DNA of 64,000 nt from contig NC_133769.1 in the NCBI RefSeq assembly GCF_003597395.2, positions 177,100,541-177,164,540 of the forward strand. The letters are read 5' to 3'. The notes under the pieces were generated by a model, which saw only the letters and a program-made list of their open reading frames with translations, did no database searches and had not been told where the DNA came from. The stretch is from Chelonoidis abingdonii (Eukaryota > Chordata > Testudines > Testudinidae). Position 1 is the stretch's first letter. Every line of letters begins with the position of its first letter. A program made the translations under genes and the position numbers. Below, piece after piece: positions 11,606-25,114 of the stretch.

Positions 11606-14600
11606 AATGAGTAAAAGGAAGATGACAGACTGGTAGAATATTTCAAAAGAGAAGAAACTGTAAGTGCAACTACTATGTACAATTTATTATAATATAGCTA
11701 ATAGGTCACTTTCCATTTTGGCAATAGCAGCAAGTGAAGGAAAGGCATCACATCAGCATATTGTCAAACTGCCTCATTTTATGGAGGTTGGGGAGTTGTC
11801 AGTCTGTAGAAGGGCAGACAGCTGCAGTGATTAATCCACTGGCAGACTACATGCATTTTGTTGAAGGGAGGAACTAAATGCACTTTTGGCTGGGGAGGAG
11901 GAGAGGAGTTCCAATGTTAAGGTAAAAAGACTGCTAGTGTGTATATCAAGTCTGCACTGTACAATGGCATGCAATAATTATGATTATGATGAAGGTATTT
12001 TACTGTTTGTAGTTTGATTAGATTAAACTGATTTTGAAGCCATTTGATTGATTCATATTTTTTCCTTCATGCCATGAGTACAGTGCAAAGTTAAGGTTGT
12101 TTAGGTGCTGTAACTGTGCATTTCTTATCTTAATACATTTTGGATTTCTTCTAAGCATAACCTTAACTCTGAATTGTCTGGGTTAATGTTTGGTTTGGGG
12201 TAATTATAACATCCCTGTAATGTTTTTACCTTTAAGTCAAAATGAAATGTGATTTCATTTTAAGAGCAGATTCATAGATACACCAAAGCAGCCAGAGTGC
12301 ACTGTCCAATTAAGCTGCCTATACAGCTGCTTTGTATTGCTAGAAAAGTGTGACGCAGTCACAGTATATTGGTGAATTTAGCCCTTAACTTGCAGCTCTC
12401 TTCCTGATTTTGGAGGGTTATGTTGGTGAGACTAATGCTTTATGAAGGGAGGGTCCCCGAGTCCCAATTCTCTGTGCATTAAGGGGTCCTCCTGCCTCAG
12501 TGCACAGTGGAGCCAAGGCAGAAGTAACTGATGCCTACTGAATCTTTAAAGAGAAGTGACAGTTGAGCAAATAATGTACCAACCAGAATAATGTGTTCTT
12601 GACACTTGTCCATTCTTCCCCATACCCCTGAATCATTACAACCACCAAAATTATGCCTGCAAATTAGCTATAGAGCAAGTTTAGTGATTGGTTGTTACCT
12701 CTGATGTCACAATGGCCCCTCTTCACTTCCCTAAGCTGTTGAGCTGAGCGTTTATTACAAACATATCTAATTTCTAATAACTTATTTGAATTAAATAGGT
12801 TGTAATTAAACTATAGCCCATGCATAAGATTTCCATGAAATTTTAACTGTATGGAAAGTTCGAAGCATCTATGTTATTCTGTTGAGGTCATTTGGGACAA
12901 AGATGACTGACAGATGCTAAATTTCTTAAAGTTAATTACAAGCCAAGACCTTTAACGCAAACTTGTTAATTTTACTTGTAAATTATCGGAAAACTAATTC
13001 TGCAGACAGAGTGAGTGCTCTTAAGTTTGGGGAGGATACATTGCACCTTTCATACAAAATGAGGTGGTTGGATCCATGCTTTAGGTGGAAAATGAAACTC
13101 AGCTGGAATAATGACCAGAGCTTCCATATTGAGCACCTAGAAAATGGGTTGTTAAGGAAGTTGTGTCAAAAGTATTTTAGCGTAAAATGAAACTAATAAT
13201 TGACTTTTCTTTTTAACTGAACATAAAATGTTGCCTTTTACCATTGCACCGATGCTTCATATTCAGTTTTGTAGAATTTGGTATTTGGCTTTGCATCCCT
13301 TGGGAATTCCATTATGTCACAGGAATCTCCACCTGACCAATTTCAAGCCTAACTTGTGGTACAGGGGTGCTGCAAAGAAGCCCCTTTGCAGCTGATTATC
13401 TGGCCCTCTGTATTGAGTGAGACTTGTCAAAACTCTTGACTTGCTTCCAAAATGCAAATCTCATTGCATTTTAAAGACAAGACATAACTATTCTGATGGA
13501 ATAGTCCTTGCATTTGAAGGCCTCATTAAAATTCTTTCACTGCTTGCTAGCACTTTTATTTGGGAATCATTGTTTATACTAGTCCTGAAAATACTTACTG
13601 TTATTTACAAAATCAAGTCCTTTTCTCACAATAACTTCCTTGACTTGACCATCAGTTACGTCACAAACTATTTCAATTCCTTTTAGTTCATCTGCTAACA
13701 GTTCAAATTCATGTGACTCAGCCTTACGTAGGTCTCACCTGGCAGCTGGTTTCATTTAAAAGTTTCAAGTGACATTCATGTGTAGACCAAAGTATTTTTG
13801 AAAGCCTCGAAAGCCTTTGTCTAACAATTTGTAGTCCTCTCATCCTCCCACTGGAAAGATTTGTGCATTCACAATTCATCTTTGATTTTCCCTTAGTGCC
13901 ACTTGCTTGCAGGAAAAATTGGAAGTGCTGTATCCACCTCCTCAAGTTCTTACTCTTCCATACATAAGTGCTGTAAGACATTACAGTTTGTTTCTTGGTC
14001 TTAGTTAAGTTACATGGATCAGGGTTATATATGTTTACACCTCTGTCACTTAGCTAGTTACCCTCATATTGTCAGTTTCCCTACTTTCATGGTTGGAGAC
14101 TTAAAAAACAGATGACTGATCCTGCTGCTATAGAGTGGAGAAAGAAAAGTAACATTGTCAGTGTCTCCCTCATAGCTGGTCTCTAGATTCTTCTCTGATA
14201 GTAATGAGTGGAGATGTAAGTCAAAAGGAGAGACTATGACAAGATCTTTGTTTAGCAGCCAGAACCACTACTTGGTGTCCAAATTAAATGGAAGGAGGTG
14301 AGGGTAGGGCCTTTCAGCCCCAGAAAATCTGGCTGAAGCCCCCTGGAGTAAGTCGTATGGCATGACCTGTACAGCCTCTGGTGTGGGGGAGTGAGGCAGA
14401 AATTATGTTGTATATCTTTTTTTTCTATGTGCTCTACAAACAATAGCTAATTAATCCTCCCAACCCCTGTGTTAGGCAAGTATTCAACCATTTTACTAAA
14501 CCAATGCATAACTTTTATTTAGATCTCAGTCCCTTTTAGTGAAGGCCTCTCTACCACTTTTACTGACTCAGCATAGCTGAAGTTCCCTCCCCATTTACAA

Positions 14601-14714
14601 TAAGACTCTTTTTTTCCTTTCTAACACACAGCTCTTTCCTGTTCACTAGCTTCCTTCATTTCATAAGATCTTCCATATGTTCTGTCTTTCTGCTTCCAAT
14701 GACAATCTCTCCAC
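11606..14714. other. Intronic DNA, nothing recognised
   Basis: About 3.1 kb of AT-rich sequence without confident repeats, RNA genes or coding exons. Confidence 0.4.
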
Positions 14715-14995
14715 CTAGTGTTATCAACTGGCAAAATTTTATCATGAATCTCACAATATTTGGTGTTTTTTCTTAAACTCCAGATCCTGGAATTATTGGA
14801 TTATGGGAAACTCTCAACTTTAATTATAAAGTTAAATTAAATTTCTAGCTCTCATGGTTGTAGAGAACTTGAAAATCTAATCCGCTTAAGGCTCCAACCT
14901 AGAGGAGAAATAAAAGAAACCCAGATTTATTTTTAAAATCTCATGATTTTAAATCAATCCCACAATTTTGGGGGCCCTGACTCATGATTTTAGTA
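14715..14995. repeat. Old interspersed repeat with repeated 'TCATGATTTT' wording
   Basis: The phrases ATCATGAATCTCACAATATT, AAAATCTCATGATTTTAAAT and GGGGGCCCTGACTCATGATT recur in turtle introns in this order. The class is unknown to me; it may be a DNA transposon remnant. Confidence 0.4.
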
Positions 14996-16872
14996 TAGGC
15001 AATATCACTCACCTCACAAATGAAGACACAATTATGGGTTTTAGAAGTATCCATAGTCTTTCTGCATAGCCACAACTGCTTCTGAATTGCAAATGCATGT
15101 GCTCTTCATGCACAGAAACAAAAAGAGATTCATAGGCAATGAGAGGAAGATGCTGGCTCAACAACTTTGGATAGTTTCAGATATGAAACCAAACTTCACT
15201 TAACCTTTTGAACATTTACCTATAATTAGTAAAGCAGTAATCATCAGCACAGTAATCCTTGGTCTCTGTAGGCAGTGATAATTGCATCCGGTTTTTGGTC
15301 AGTGTGCATGAGGGTGGAAATAAGCAACACAAGTGCTGTCAAAATGATAAATGAAGAATATATAAACAATATTTTGAAATACCGGGTATATGAGATAAGC
15401 AGGACATGACCAGGAATTATGTGACAGATAACCTAAGCTTTCATTGACCTTTCACAGAATGATGGAAGTAACAGTTTGACAAGGTTGAGCACGTCTTGGG
15501 GTATTTATAAAGGCATAGAAACATGCTTTCCTGCAGCACTAGGCATGCATTTTTTTTCTATTGGTTTTTCTTAAACTTCTGAAACCCATAATTTTGAAAA
15601 AAGTTTCTTTTTTTTTTTAAATTTAATGCACTTAATTTCCCTGGCCATAGATACTGTGTGAATTTGTATAATGTTTTTATTTCCTCTTACATCCTGCTAA
15701 GTAGCTCTTATGTATTATGGAATATTGAATATTGATGGCGCATAGGTTCCTTTGATATGCAGATATCCTTTTGTTTAAACTCCATTACACATTGTGAGGT
15801 CAATAAAGCAAGTGACCACTTTTGCAATGAGACTTCATTTGGGGACAGAAATCATGTTTTCTCACTTTGGAATATCCCTTGCCTTTCACACAGGAGAGTG
15901 TATAGTGGTATGAACATCAAAAGCGTTACGACAGCAGCTTTTAGGGGTGAAATGTCAGCATTAAATTAAATAAATAAATTGTATTGAAATGTAGTTATAC
16001 TAAGGCTGCGTGAACTGGCCATAATCTAACTGAGCTAAATGCTTTATCCATTCTTTGAATTAAGCCAAAGTAAACCTGTTATTAATTTAGTTAATGGTTT
16101 TCCTTTGTTCCTTGGCACGAGGGCCAGACTGTGGAAACTGCAGCTTTCAAGTTCTGTTCTTGTCTCTGCCACTGGTCCCATCTTGTCTGTTGCTTTGTGC
16201 CACTCCAGTGGTGGAAAGTACTCCTAAAGCCAGTGTAGATATGTAATGTTGATGAGCCTGTCGAAAAGGCAGTAACACAATATTGACCCCAACAAGGCAG
16301 ACCTTGAAGGAATGTAAAATTAGTTAAGAAAACTGGCTGGAAAGCTAAAATGAAAATTAAGCGTAAAAATCAAAATTGGACCAGAACATTTATCAAACTC
16401 GTACAGCCTAACTATACAAAAAAAAGTTTCCACATGCTTTCCCTCTACTACTGCATTCTCTTTGCTTCCACAAATGGAATGGATAGTGGGGACGGAATGG
16501 ATCAGGAAAAGGGAGAAACTATAAACATGGAAACAGCTTTCCCGAAAATATTATCCCAATCCTGCAGAATCCCTTTTGTTGGAAAGCCAGATGATTTGCA
16601 TCTGGGACTGGAGAGGTGGCAGGCCAGAGGAGACAGGACAATGCTTTAAAATTTTCCCTGTTTTCAGCCTTGCACAGATTCACCTTCTAAATCAAGATTA
16701 TTTTAAAGAATATTCCTCATCCATGATGTGAAACCCCTACGGCTGGGGCAGTGGGAAAACTTGGGTTTATGACACCTTTGGATGTTTCCTAACATAGAGG
16801 GAGGAGAGGACATGGGGAGGCTAGGAAGCAGTTTGGAGGTACAGGGCTAACATATAGATGATCCTGGCTTCC
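14996..16872. other. Intronic DNA, nothing recognised
   Basis: AT-rich intron. The longest open frame (16350-16649, plus) has no recognisable domain and no convincing splice context. Confidence 0.4.
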
Positions 16873-17142
16873 ATGGTATGTCTACACTGCAATTAAACAC
16901 CCATGTCTAGCCCATGTCAGCTGTCTCAGGCTTGCAGGACTCAGGCTGTAAAACTGCAGTGTAGAATTCAGGCTCAGGCTGCAGCCTGAGCTCTGGGACC
17001 CCAGGAAGATGGAAGGTCTCAGAGCTCAGGCTCCAGCCCAAGCCTGGATGTCTAACCTGCAGTTTTACAGCCCGAGCCCTACAAGCCTGAAACAGCTGAC
17101 ATGGGCTAGACGTGGGTGTTTAACTGCAGTGTAGACATGGAT
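16873..17142. mobile_element. Palindromic MITE, nearly complete hairpin
   Basis: The left arm starts ATGGTATGTCTACACTGCAA and the right arm, reversed, ATCCATGTCTACACTGCAGT. Further in, CACCCATGTCTAGCCCATGT pairs with ACATGGGCTAGACGTGGGTG, and CAGGCTGTAAAACTGCAG pairs with CTGCAGTTTTACAGCCCG. Almost the whole 270 bp could fold on itself. It is a non-autonomous DNA transposon, of the same family as the copies at 5383 and 49534. Confidence 0.75.
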
Positions 17143-19479
17143 CCCCCTATGACAGGGGGCTCAGCCAATGGAGAACTGGGAATTTTAAAACTGCTATATC
17201 TCCCTCGGTCCCCAACAGAAAAATTCAAGGAAGACCCTCTGAGTGCATACTTAAGGTTCCCAGTAGTTTAAATTAAAAACGCCTGCCTATGTCACAGAGT
17301 AATTTGTGATAGCAATGCCATTTCTATTCTGTTTGTAAGTCTTATATGTATTTGGGTCTGCTCCTTTTCCAACTGAAGTCTTCAGAAGGAACAGGACTGG
17401 GCATTTCATTGAACAAACTACAGCTATGGAGGAGGGATATACAGGGCACTATAGTAAACTGTAAGAGACCACAAGGCTTTTAAAAATAAGCTGGGAAGGA
17501 GAAAGCTGGGAAAAGATGTGAAAAGAACAAAACTAAACCGGAAGGCCTAGATGTAGTGAATGAAAATTTGAAGAAAAACACTTCAAAGAATAATATGCAA
17601 TTTTTCAAATACTGTGTAGACACAAACTATGATCATTTAGGAATGGCAGCTATGGGCCATTAGTGTGTGTGAGTGTTATATAGTATAGAGCAAATGTTCT
17701 TCCGTGAATTGTACATTTCTGTTATTATTTGCCAAGGATGTATATGCCCAGCTGAGTCATTTCTAAACTATATTATTCAAATGGTGGTGTTTATGCTGGC
17801 CTAGCACAGCTCCTAGTGGCCAGGGACTAAGATGGGCATTTGGGTGAGCTACTGCACATTCTGCATGTCCATCCTTTCAGGGTATTTGGAATACAAATTT
17901 CAGTTTGGGATCATCTCTAATTTAAAACAGTTAGTATAAATACAATTATTTGTGGTAAATTCATCATTTGATTTGTACGTAAAGTTGTTTTGGTTAGTTT
18001 TTGATTTAATAATGTAAAATTTGACTGGTTGTGCAGCTGCTTTTCTGCATCACTGGTTTTTGAGGTTGGGTGTTTTGGGTTTTTTTGGTGGTTTTTTTTT
18101 TTAAAGTCTCTTGGGAAAAAACATTTATTCCCTGGAATCTGTTCTCCCATTGATCACTACAGTAACTTCCGTTACCAGTAATAGAGGTTAAGCGTCTAGA
18201 AAGATAGAGCAATAGACTCTGCCAATACATATTGTATATAAGAAAAACACAAGTGTAACTAGACATGGGGTTTTGAGACCTGAATAATTACATGAGAAAA
18301 GTGGGGAGTTTCCTGTGAGCATTTTTAAATTATAAAAAAGCTAATCCTAATTAGAAGCAGGTCTGTGCATTTACTAAGTTAGAGCCACTTTCTAGCTTCA
18401 ATGGGAGACATATGGATGTAATCCAAACCCACAATATGGCCCATAAGTGGGAGGATATCAGATAAAAGTATGAACTCTGACTTGCAGAGATGACCCAAAG
18501 ATATTTACATGTAAATTACAGATACCAGGTCTTACAACCCTCAATATTTATATGGGTGTATTAATAGATATCCTGTTTACTTTAACAGTTTTATTCCCAT
18601 GGCAGATATTAAAGATTTCCTTATAAATGAAGACTGTAGAGATTAACATGTACTAAATGTATTCTTTTTTGGAGGATTAATCTTACATTAAAAAATCATT
18701 AAAGTGAGCTTTGCTGCATTCTTTAAAATGACAACAGGAGACAACAAGCTGAATATTTTGTCACTGATATGACACTTTATAGTCTCATCCTTATTCATCA
18801 CTCTATCATTCAATTACATTACATACTCTCAAAATCCTATGTTATGGAGAAAATTAGAAGGAAAATTAACAATAAATATGAATTGTAAATGCATCTGGTA
18901 TTTAAAGTTACACTACTGTGTATGGCAGATATTTCTGCTTTCACAAAGAATAAAATCCTGAATGAATTAATTAATGCAAAATACAAAAAAAATGTAATGT
19001 ATGCCCTGAGGTGGCAAGGCATCAATCAAGGATGTTTTAGCAACTTGTGTTGCTCTCATCTGTATTGAAAGTCCTGCAAAGTAACAGCCAAATGGAGGCA
19101 GCAGGTAGTATTGCCAGATGAGGTTCAGTTTTGAGGAGCAGCCTAAGGAATCCAGCTTCCTTGTGCAATTAAATATTGTGACCAAGTCTGTCACTTAAGT
19201 GACATATTGAATGAGAAGAGCAGACTGGTTCATGTGGGGCCTCATAGTGATCCAATCATTAAAGCAGCTGTAATACTTTTGATTCATGCTTGCAATTAGA
19301 CTGCAAGTGCTACACACATATTGAAAAGAGGAGAAAGTGAGGTACAATATCAGGGAAAGAGAGGACCACCAAAAATGACAGGTCTGGAGTTGCTTGTGAT
19401 CTTCCTGGAGTAGCGGGCCTTGTAGGCAACAGAATAAAAAAGTATAACATCTGCCATTTCAATTGTCATTTTATATATA
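17143..19479. other. Intronic DNA, nothing recognised
   Basis: AT-rich intron with homopolymer T near 18085-18103. No confident repeat or gene. Confidence 0.4.
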
Positions 19480-19742
19480 TGGGCAGCACCTAACGACCAA
19501 TCACCATCAGAGCCCTATTTAGCCAGGTGCTGTACAACTAGAAGAGGGTACAGTCCCTGCCTGAAGAACTTCTCATCTGAGGAGACAAAGAACAGATACT
19601 GTGTACCTTTATGAAGCTAAATAAGTAATAGTTGCTTTGTTTGGACTGTAAAGTCTTTGGGGCAGGAGCAGTGTTTTCCCATGTGTGTACATCATTCAGT
19701 ACAATGGGACCTCAAAGTGCTACTGTAATATAAATAGCAATG
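19480..19742 (+). repeat. SINE-like body followed by LINE 3'-type repeat
   Basis: GGGCAGCACCTAACGACCAA through CAGGTGCTGTACAACTAGAA and GTACAGTCCCTGCCTGAAGA matches a common sauropsid SINE body. From 19630 the sequence TTGGACTGTAAAGTCTTTGG is a second copy of the repeat noted at 11480. Confidence 0.5.
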
Positions 19743-19788
19743 TTTGCTGTCTCACACCTAAAGAGAGAAATGTTTACTCATGGGTTCT

Positions 19789-19935
19789 CAACCTTTTCCC
19801 ATACAGAAGACTTCCCTCTGTCTAGCCAGGAACCCTGTTCTATTTAACATTCTAGAAAGGGCAGGGTGGTTCTAATCACCTGATAGCTGACCACAACCCC
19901 CCTGGAAGTGGTAAGTTTCATGCTGAGAACCCCAG
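19789..19935. mobile_element. hAT-like short transposon
   Basis: The ends CATGGGTTCTCAACCTTTT and CATGCTGAGAACCCCAG are inverted relative to each other, as in the other TTCTCAA-type hAT elements of the window. The flanks (TGTTTACT and GTTTAGTA) are similar but do not align as a clean 8-bp duplication. Confidence 0.5.
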
Positions 19936-19974
19936 GTTTAGTAATTAGTGCACAGAACTGGAGTCAGGTGTTGA

Positions 19975-20160
19975 GGATTCAGTCACTGGTTCTGTTACTG
20001 ACACTGTGTGAGTGGAAGAAGTAATTTAACCCCTCTATATGTGAGTTTCCATATCTGTAGAACTGCAGTGATCCCTGCCTCACCGAGTGATTTGAGACTT
20101 AATTGATCGTTTGTAAAGTGCTTTGAGTTTATTGTATGAAAAGTGCTGTATAAGTACATC
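19975..20160 (+). mobile_element. MIR-like SINE
   Basis: GAGTTTCCATATCTGTAGAA, then GTGATCCCTGCCTCACCGAG and GTAAAGTGCTTTGAGTTTAT match the conserved central and 3' parts of MIR-type SINEs, plus strand. Confidence 0.5.
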
Positions 20161-20568
20161 TATCAATACTAATAGAAGTTAGGGTTTTTTTAAATAACTT
20201 AAGTGTAAACTGGACATTCTGTGGAAAAGCTGTTACTGACTTCCATAAGAACTATTTCTGATTATAAGAGGGCCATTAGAATCTGATATTTGATTACATC
20301 TTTACATTGTCCTCCTTCCCATAGCTTTAAGTATCTAACAGTAATCCAGACATTTCTGATCTACATTATACTCAGAAGACAAACATTATGCTAGTTCAAA
20401 CTTTTCATAATATCACTTGTCAAAATCAAGTCCGGGGGACAGTTTTGAATATTTTATTGACCATCACCAGCTGTCTGTTAAGCTTGGGGCCAGTATCTTA
20501 CATTTGTAATGGTTTTGTCAGGCATTACAGTACAATAGGAAATATCCTGCCTTTATAAGGATCTCTAA

Positions 20569-22545
20569 GGCCACGTCTACACTACGGGATAAAATCGAAT
20601 TTGCTAAAATCGGTTTTATAAAACTGATATTATAATTCGATTTCATGCGGCCACACTAGGCACAGTAATTCGGCGTTGTGCGTCCATGCTCCGAGGCTAA
20701 CGTCGATTTCTGAAGCGTTGCATTGTGGGTAGCACTTCCGTAGCTATCCCATAGTTCCCGCAGTCTCCCCCGCCTCTTGGAATTCAGAGTGAATCTTAAT
20801 TTTCGCGGGGGGTTTCTGGGTAAATGCGTCCATCAGTCATTCCTTCCTCCGGGAAAACATACAGCTGACAAATTCCTTTTGCGCCGTTTTCCTGATTGCC
20901 CCTGGACACAGATTGCCATAGCACGGCAACCATGAAGCCCATTCCAGCTTTTTTTTTTTTCCGGCACGTATGTGGTACTGGATGCCGCGGCGGAGAGGCG
21001 GCATACTGCAGGCGCTACACGCGCAGCATTCACTTGCTTTTGCAATGATAGCATGATGGTTACCGGTCGTTCTGTACATCCTTGCCGGAGAAAAACTGGC
21101 ATTGAGATGACAGTTATCTCTCCCTCTCTGACTGTCCGCTGCTATCAGAGTGCCCCTGGCTGAAAAATTTTGAAAGCAAAATTGTGATTGACTCACTTGG
21201 GACTGAGTCAATCCTCCCTATTTGGTTTCTAAAAATAGAGTCCGTCCTGCCTAGAATAAGGGCAAGTGTATGTAGAGGAACCAGTGTATCAGAGAGCACA
21301 AGCTGCCTCCATGTCAGTATTCACAGGGGGTGCGCCTGAACAACCGCACCCGTTGCTTCCCCTCCTCCCCAACCTTCTGGCTAAACCGTGGCAGTGTTCC
21401 CCCACTCCCTTGTGTCATTGAAAGTTGTAAGGAATGCAGGAATAACGAAACAGACGACTTGTTAGGAGATAAAATGAGTGGGGGGGCGGGCAAGGCACTT
21501 GAACGCAGCCTCCCGGGGCTATGAAGTCCAGGCAGTCGGAATCTTTTCTTTACAAGGAAAGGGAGGGGCTAAGCCCCCATTGGATCGATGAAGACAGTTA
21601 CACCGTTCTGTACCATCTACTGGGAGAACTGGAGTCATCCCATTTTACCCCAGCGCGCCCCGCCCAGCCTCACTGAGGGCCAGCCGGCACTCACGGCGGT
21701 GAATCGGCGGACCGACGGATATTCAGTCATATTGTACGTTCTTACCACCGGGGGGGAGAGGGAGTGGATACTGCTCTTACGACTGCTGCAGCATCGCGTC
21801 TACAGAAGCATTCAAGTACAGCATAGGTGACATTGAAAGTAGTGCAAGGAATGATTCTTCCCTTTTCTTTCATGTGTGGGGGGGAGAAGCTGAGAGCTGT
21901 TCCTGGACCAACACGCAACCTGGTGTTTTGACTACGACATTGGAGCTCAGCCAATTATTTCAGAAATTGCCGGACTGTGGGATGCTGAGTCTCAGTCCCC
22001 TCCTCCCTCCATGAGCATCCAATTTGAGTCTCTGGCTTTCCCGTTAACGCATGTCACGCAGCGTGTGTACTGGAGATTTTTTTTCAAACGCTTGGGCATT
22101 TCGTGTTCTGTAAGCGGAGCTCTGATGCAACAGATTTTGTTCTCCATACAGCGATCAGAATTATGTATCTCCCGTACGGTCCATGCTGGAGCTCTTTTGG
22201 ATTTGAGACTAAATCGCACCGTGCTGTCAGAGCTCCAAGCTGGGTGCAAACAGGAAATGTAATTCAAAAGTTCGCGGGGCTTTTCCTGTTTATCTGCCCG
22301 CTGCATCCGAGTTCAGATTGCTGTCCAGAGCGGTCAGTGTTGCACTCTGGGATACCGCCCGGAGGCCAATAACGTCGATTTCCATCCATATCGAATTTAG
22401 CGCTCCTCTCGTCGGGGTGGAGTACAGAAATCGATTTAAAGAGCCCTTTATATCAATATAAAGGGCATTGTAGTGTGGACGGGTACAGCATTAAATCGAT
22501 TTAATGCTCTTTAAATCGATTTAAACGCGTAGTGTAGACCAGGCC
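20569..22545. mobile_element. Harbinger-like DNA transposon, long non-autonomous form
   Basis: The 1,977-bp element has inverted ends GGCCACGTCTACACTACGGG and, reversed, GGCCTGGTCTACACTACGCG, and is flanked by TAA at 20566-20568 and 22546-22548. A 3-bp TWA-type duplication is the mark of PIF/Harbinger elements. Subterminal regions are rich in ATCGAT/AATCGA motifs. The interior is less AT-rich than the surrounding intron and has open frames of up to 124 codons on both strands, but none shows a DDE nuclease or Myb/SANT domain that I can recognise. A 392-bp deletion relative is at 55075-55466. Confidence 0.8.
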
Positions 22546-22548
22546 TAA

Positions 22549-24208
22549 GAAAAGATTATTTGAGGTGGCAGTGTTAAATCCAGATTAGGGTTTGATCTTG
22601 AGGCCAAATCATGGCTAGAGTTTGGGGCCTTAGTCAATGGTTCCAAAATCTTGCAAGCTTTTCCAGAGGTGGCAACATTCTCGTGATCATCTGTTCTCAC
22701 AGGGTCACCAAAATTTTGGACTGAATTCCTAAGAAAATTGCTGTTTTCACAAGACTTTGGCTGCATAAGATCAATAAACTAACCCCTCTCTGATTTTGGA
22801 TATGACCCTGAAATCAAAGGTATATGGACTGATTAGGCTCTGATATCAACCCTAGACAAAATTTCAATGGGTTTGGATTAGGTAGTTTTCAGTTATGTCT
22901 TCTTTAGTAAACTTTACAAACACCTCTAGTAAAGACTCTAAACACTTTTCACAGAGGTCTTATTCTGCTGGAGGTTATAGGTGGCCAATTTGGAGGCCTC
23001 TCCTTTCCATTTCTAATGGATCATGGCAGTCAAGCATAACTAAAGCATCAGGTGCAAGCAAACTCTTACTGCAAGCATAGGGGCAGGAGTACAAATCTGA
23101 GTTTGTGAGGATCTACCAGTAGCCTCAGTGGCTTAACTTGTGCTCCACTAGAATTCTCCCATAGTTCACAAGGTGCAGATCTTCTGATGCGCATCTCTTC
23201 TGTCTGTATGATGCCACAGCTGCATATATGGGTGCTTTTAGCAAATCATGTCCTTCCTGTGCTATCACTTGAAACAGGTTTTTTTTGGCACATATGAATG
23301 CTAATTACATGTAAAATAACATGTTCTTCAGCCTACTCAGTTGTATGGCGCAGAGGGAACTAACTACATATGAGTTTTTAAAAGTTATTTTTTATTTTTC
23401 ACATAGCATTTGGGCCTTTGATTTAGATGATATGCTAACTTATCACTCAGGTTGACAACATCCTGTGTGGAATGTGTATCCCTGAATGATTGGATAACAA
23501 TGAGAAATACTGTGTTTTCCTCAATGGTGGATATAATTTTGCTGCATATAATTTCAAGTTATGTAAAGGAAAACATCTAGCAGTCTGAAAGTTTATAAAA
23601 TAAGTACCTCTTAGCCCAAAGAAATTCAAATCTATTTCAGAAACCTACCTATATATTCAAATATATTTCATAGTTAATTCAGATTGGAAAGTGCTTATCA
23701 TTGTTTGGACTGTTGAACTGAGCAAAATGGGTGCAGTTTTCTTTTAGCTTGTCAAAGTACGTAAGAGAATGAAATCTGCTTGTACAAAATGTGGCACTAT
23801 AAAAACATCAAGTATTTTGTGCTGGCTTGATTTTATGAATCTAAGGATCTGAGAAATGCGGTAAACATATTTTATATTTCCTGAGGTATATGTGTTGGCA
23901 TTGCTGTTTGGATTGAAGATTCAGTCAAATAGTTTACTTTTCATTGTTACAGTGTCTGGTTCCCCAGGTTGTTCAGCCCTCTTTCTACTCCAAATTGATA
24001 CATAGCAGCTCTTATGTGCCTTTGCTCTGGAGTAAGTATGTTTTTCTATCAACACAGTTGGCCTTTTGTAGGCAGACGTACTTTCTCTCTTCTCTGTCTC
24101 TGTAGATAGGCCCGAGAACTTCTGTAGTGTATATAACTATGAAATTGCCCTTCCTCTTCCTGTGTACAATCCCTTTAAATGTCTAAGATACCTACTTGTG
24201 AGAAGAGT
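22549..24208. other. Intronic DNA, nothing recognised
   Basis: AT-rich intron without confident repeats or exons. Confidence 0.4.
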
Positions 24209-24553
24209 AGAGCTGGATGGAGAAAGGTAATTCCATTTTGCAGAGAATTTCAATATTTCAGACTTGGTTTTGTTCCGATTCAAAACAAAACCAAAATATT
24301 TCTAGATACTCTGCATAAGGGAATGGAACCCCAGCTCTGAGGCAGTCCACCATCCAAACTGCTCTGGTGCTGCATACCCTAGAAGCCAGGGGTGGTATAC
24401 ACAGGTTTGGAAACATTCCTGCCAGAGAGTGTTGTAGCCTGGTTTCCATCAGAACTTCCTTGAAACCAAACTGTCTCCTCAGTGTTTCAATTTGGATAGA
24501 TCCACAGATTCCAACAAAATATGTTGCATCAAAAATTTTCTGACCAGCTCCAA
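24209..24553. mobile_element. Possible MITE with AGAGCTGG ends
   Basis: The left end AGAGCTGGATGGAGAAA and right end ATTTTCTGACCAGCTC are inverted over their outer bases, with AAATATTT/AAAATTTT wording inside both ends. It resembles a short turtle DNA-transposon family. Boundaries are approximate. Confidence 0.45.
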
Positions 24554-25114
24554 TGAAGGGTTTGAGAAAAGATGACTGCCATACCCACTGCAGCCTGTAG
24601 CAGAGGAGAGGGACACTGGTGCTTTCACATAGAGATTATCTTATATTTTTTATGTAAATTAATGGTTAGACTGAAAATACATGTTTTGCTCTTTGTACAT
24701 TTACACATAAGAATTGTGGTGGTGAAGATGTGACTAAATAACAGTGAGTTTAGAAAATAAAAGGGTCTCCTAGCTACAGGTTTTTTATTTGTCAAATTTT
24801 AAAATGCCCTGTCATTGAAATCTATTTCCAAGTTAATGTAAGAAATCAAAAGTACTGATCACGGCTTGGGTAGTCAGCTAAACCCAAGCACAACGCAAGT
24901 GATGTTGGTTGTCAAAATGAGGAGTTTGCAGCCACTGTGTGGTCTGGTTTGGTTGAAAGTACACTCCCACAACTGGACACTTCAGTCCACTGTTTAAAAT
25001 AGCTCCTGGGATTCCTGACAGCCATTAAGCTCTTACCTAGCTGTGTCCACAAGAAACACTATCTATATCTCCAGGTGGCAAAAAGATGACCTGGCCTCAG
25101 CAACATATTCCTTC

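Noticed and set aside
20837..21211. A possible 124-codon transposase in the Harbinger-like element
   Set aside because: No DDE, HTH or Myb motif is visible, and an overlapping frame is also open. Kept only as an open question.
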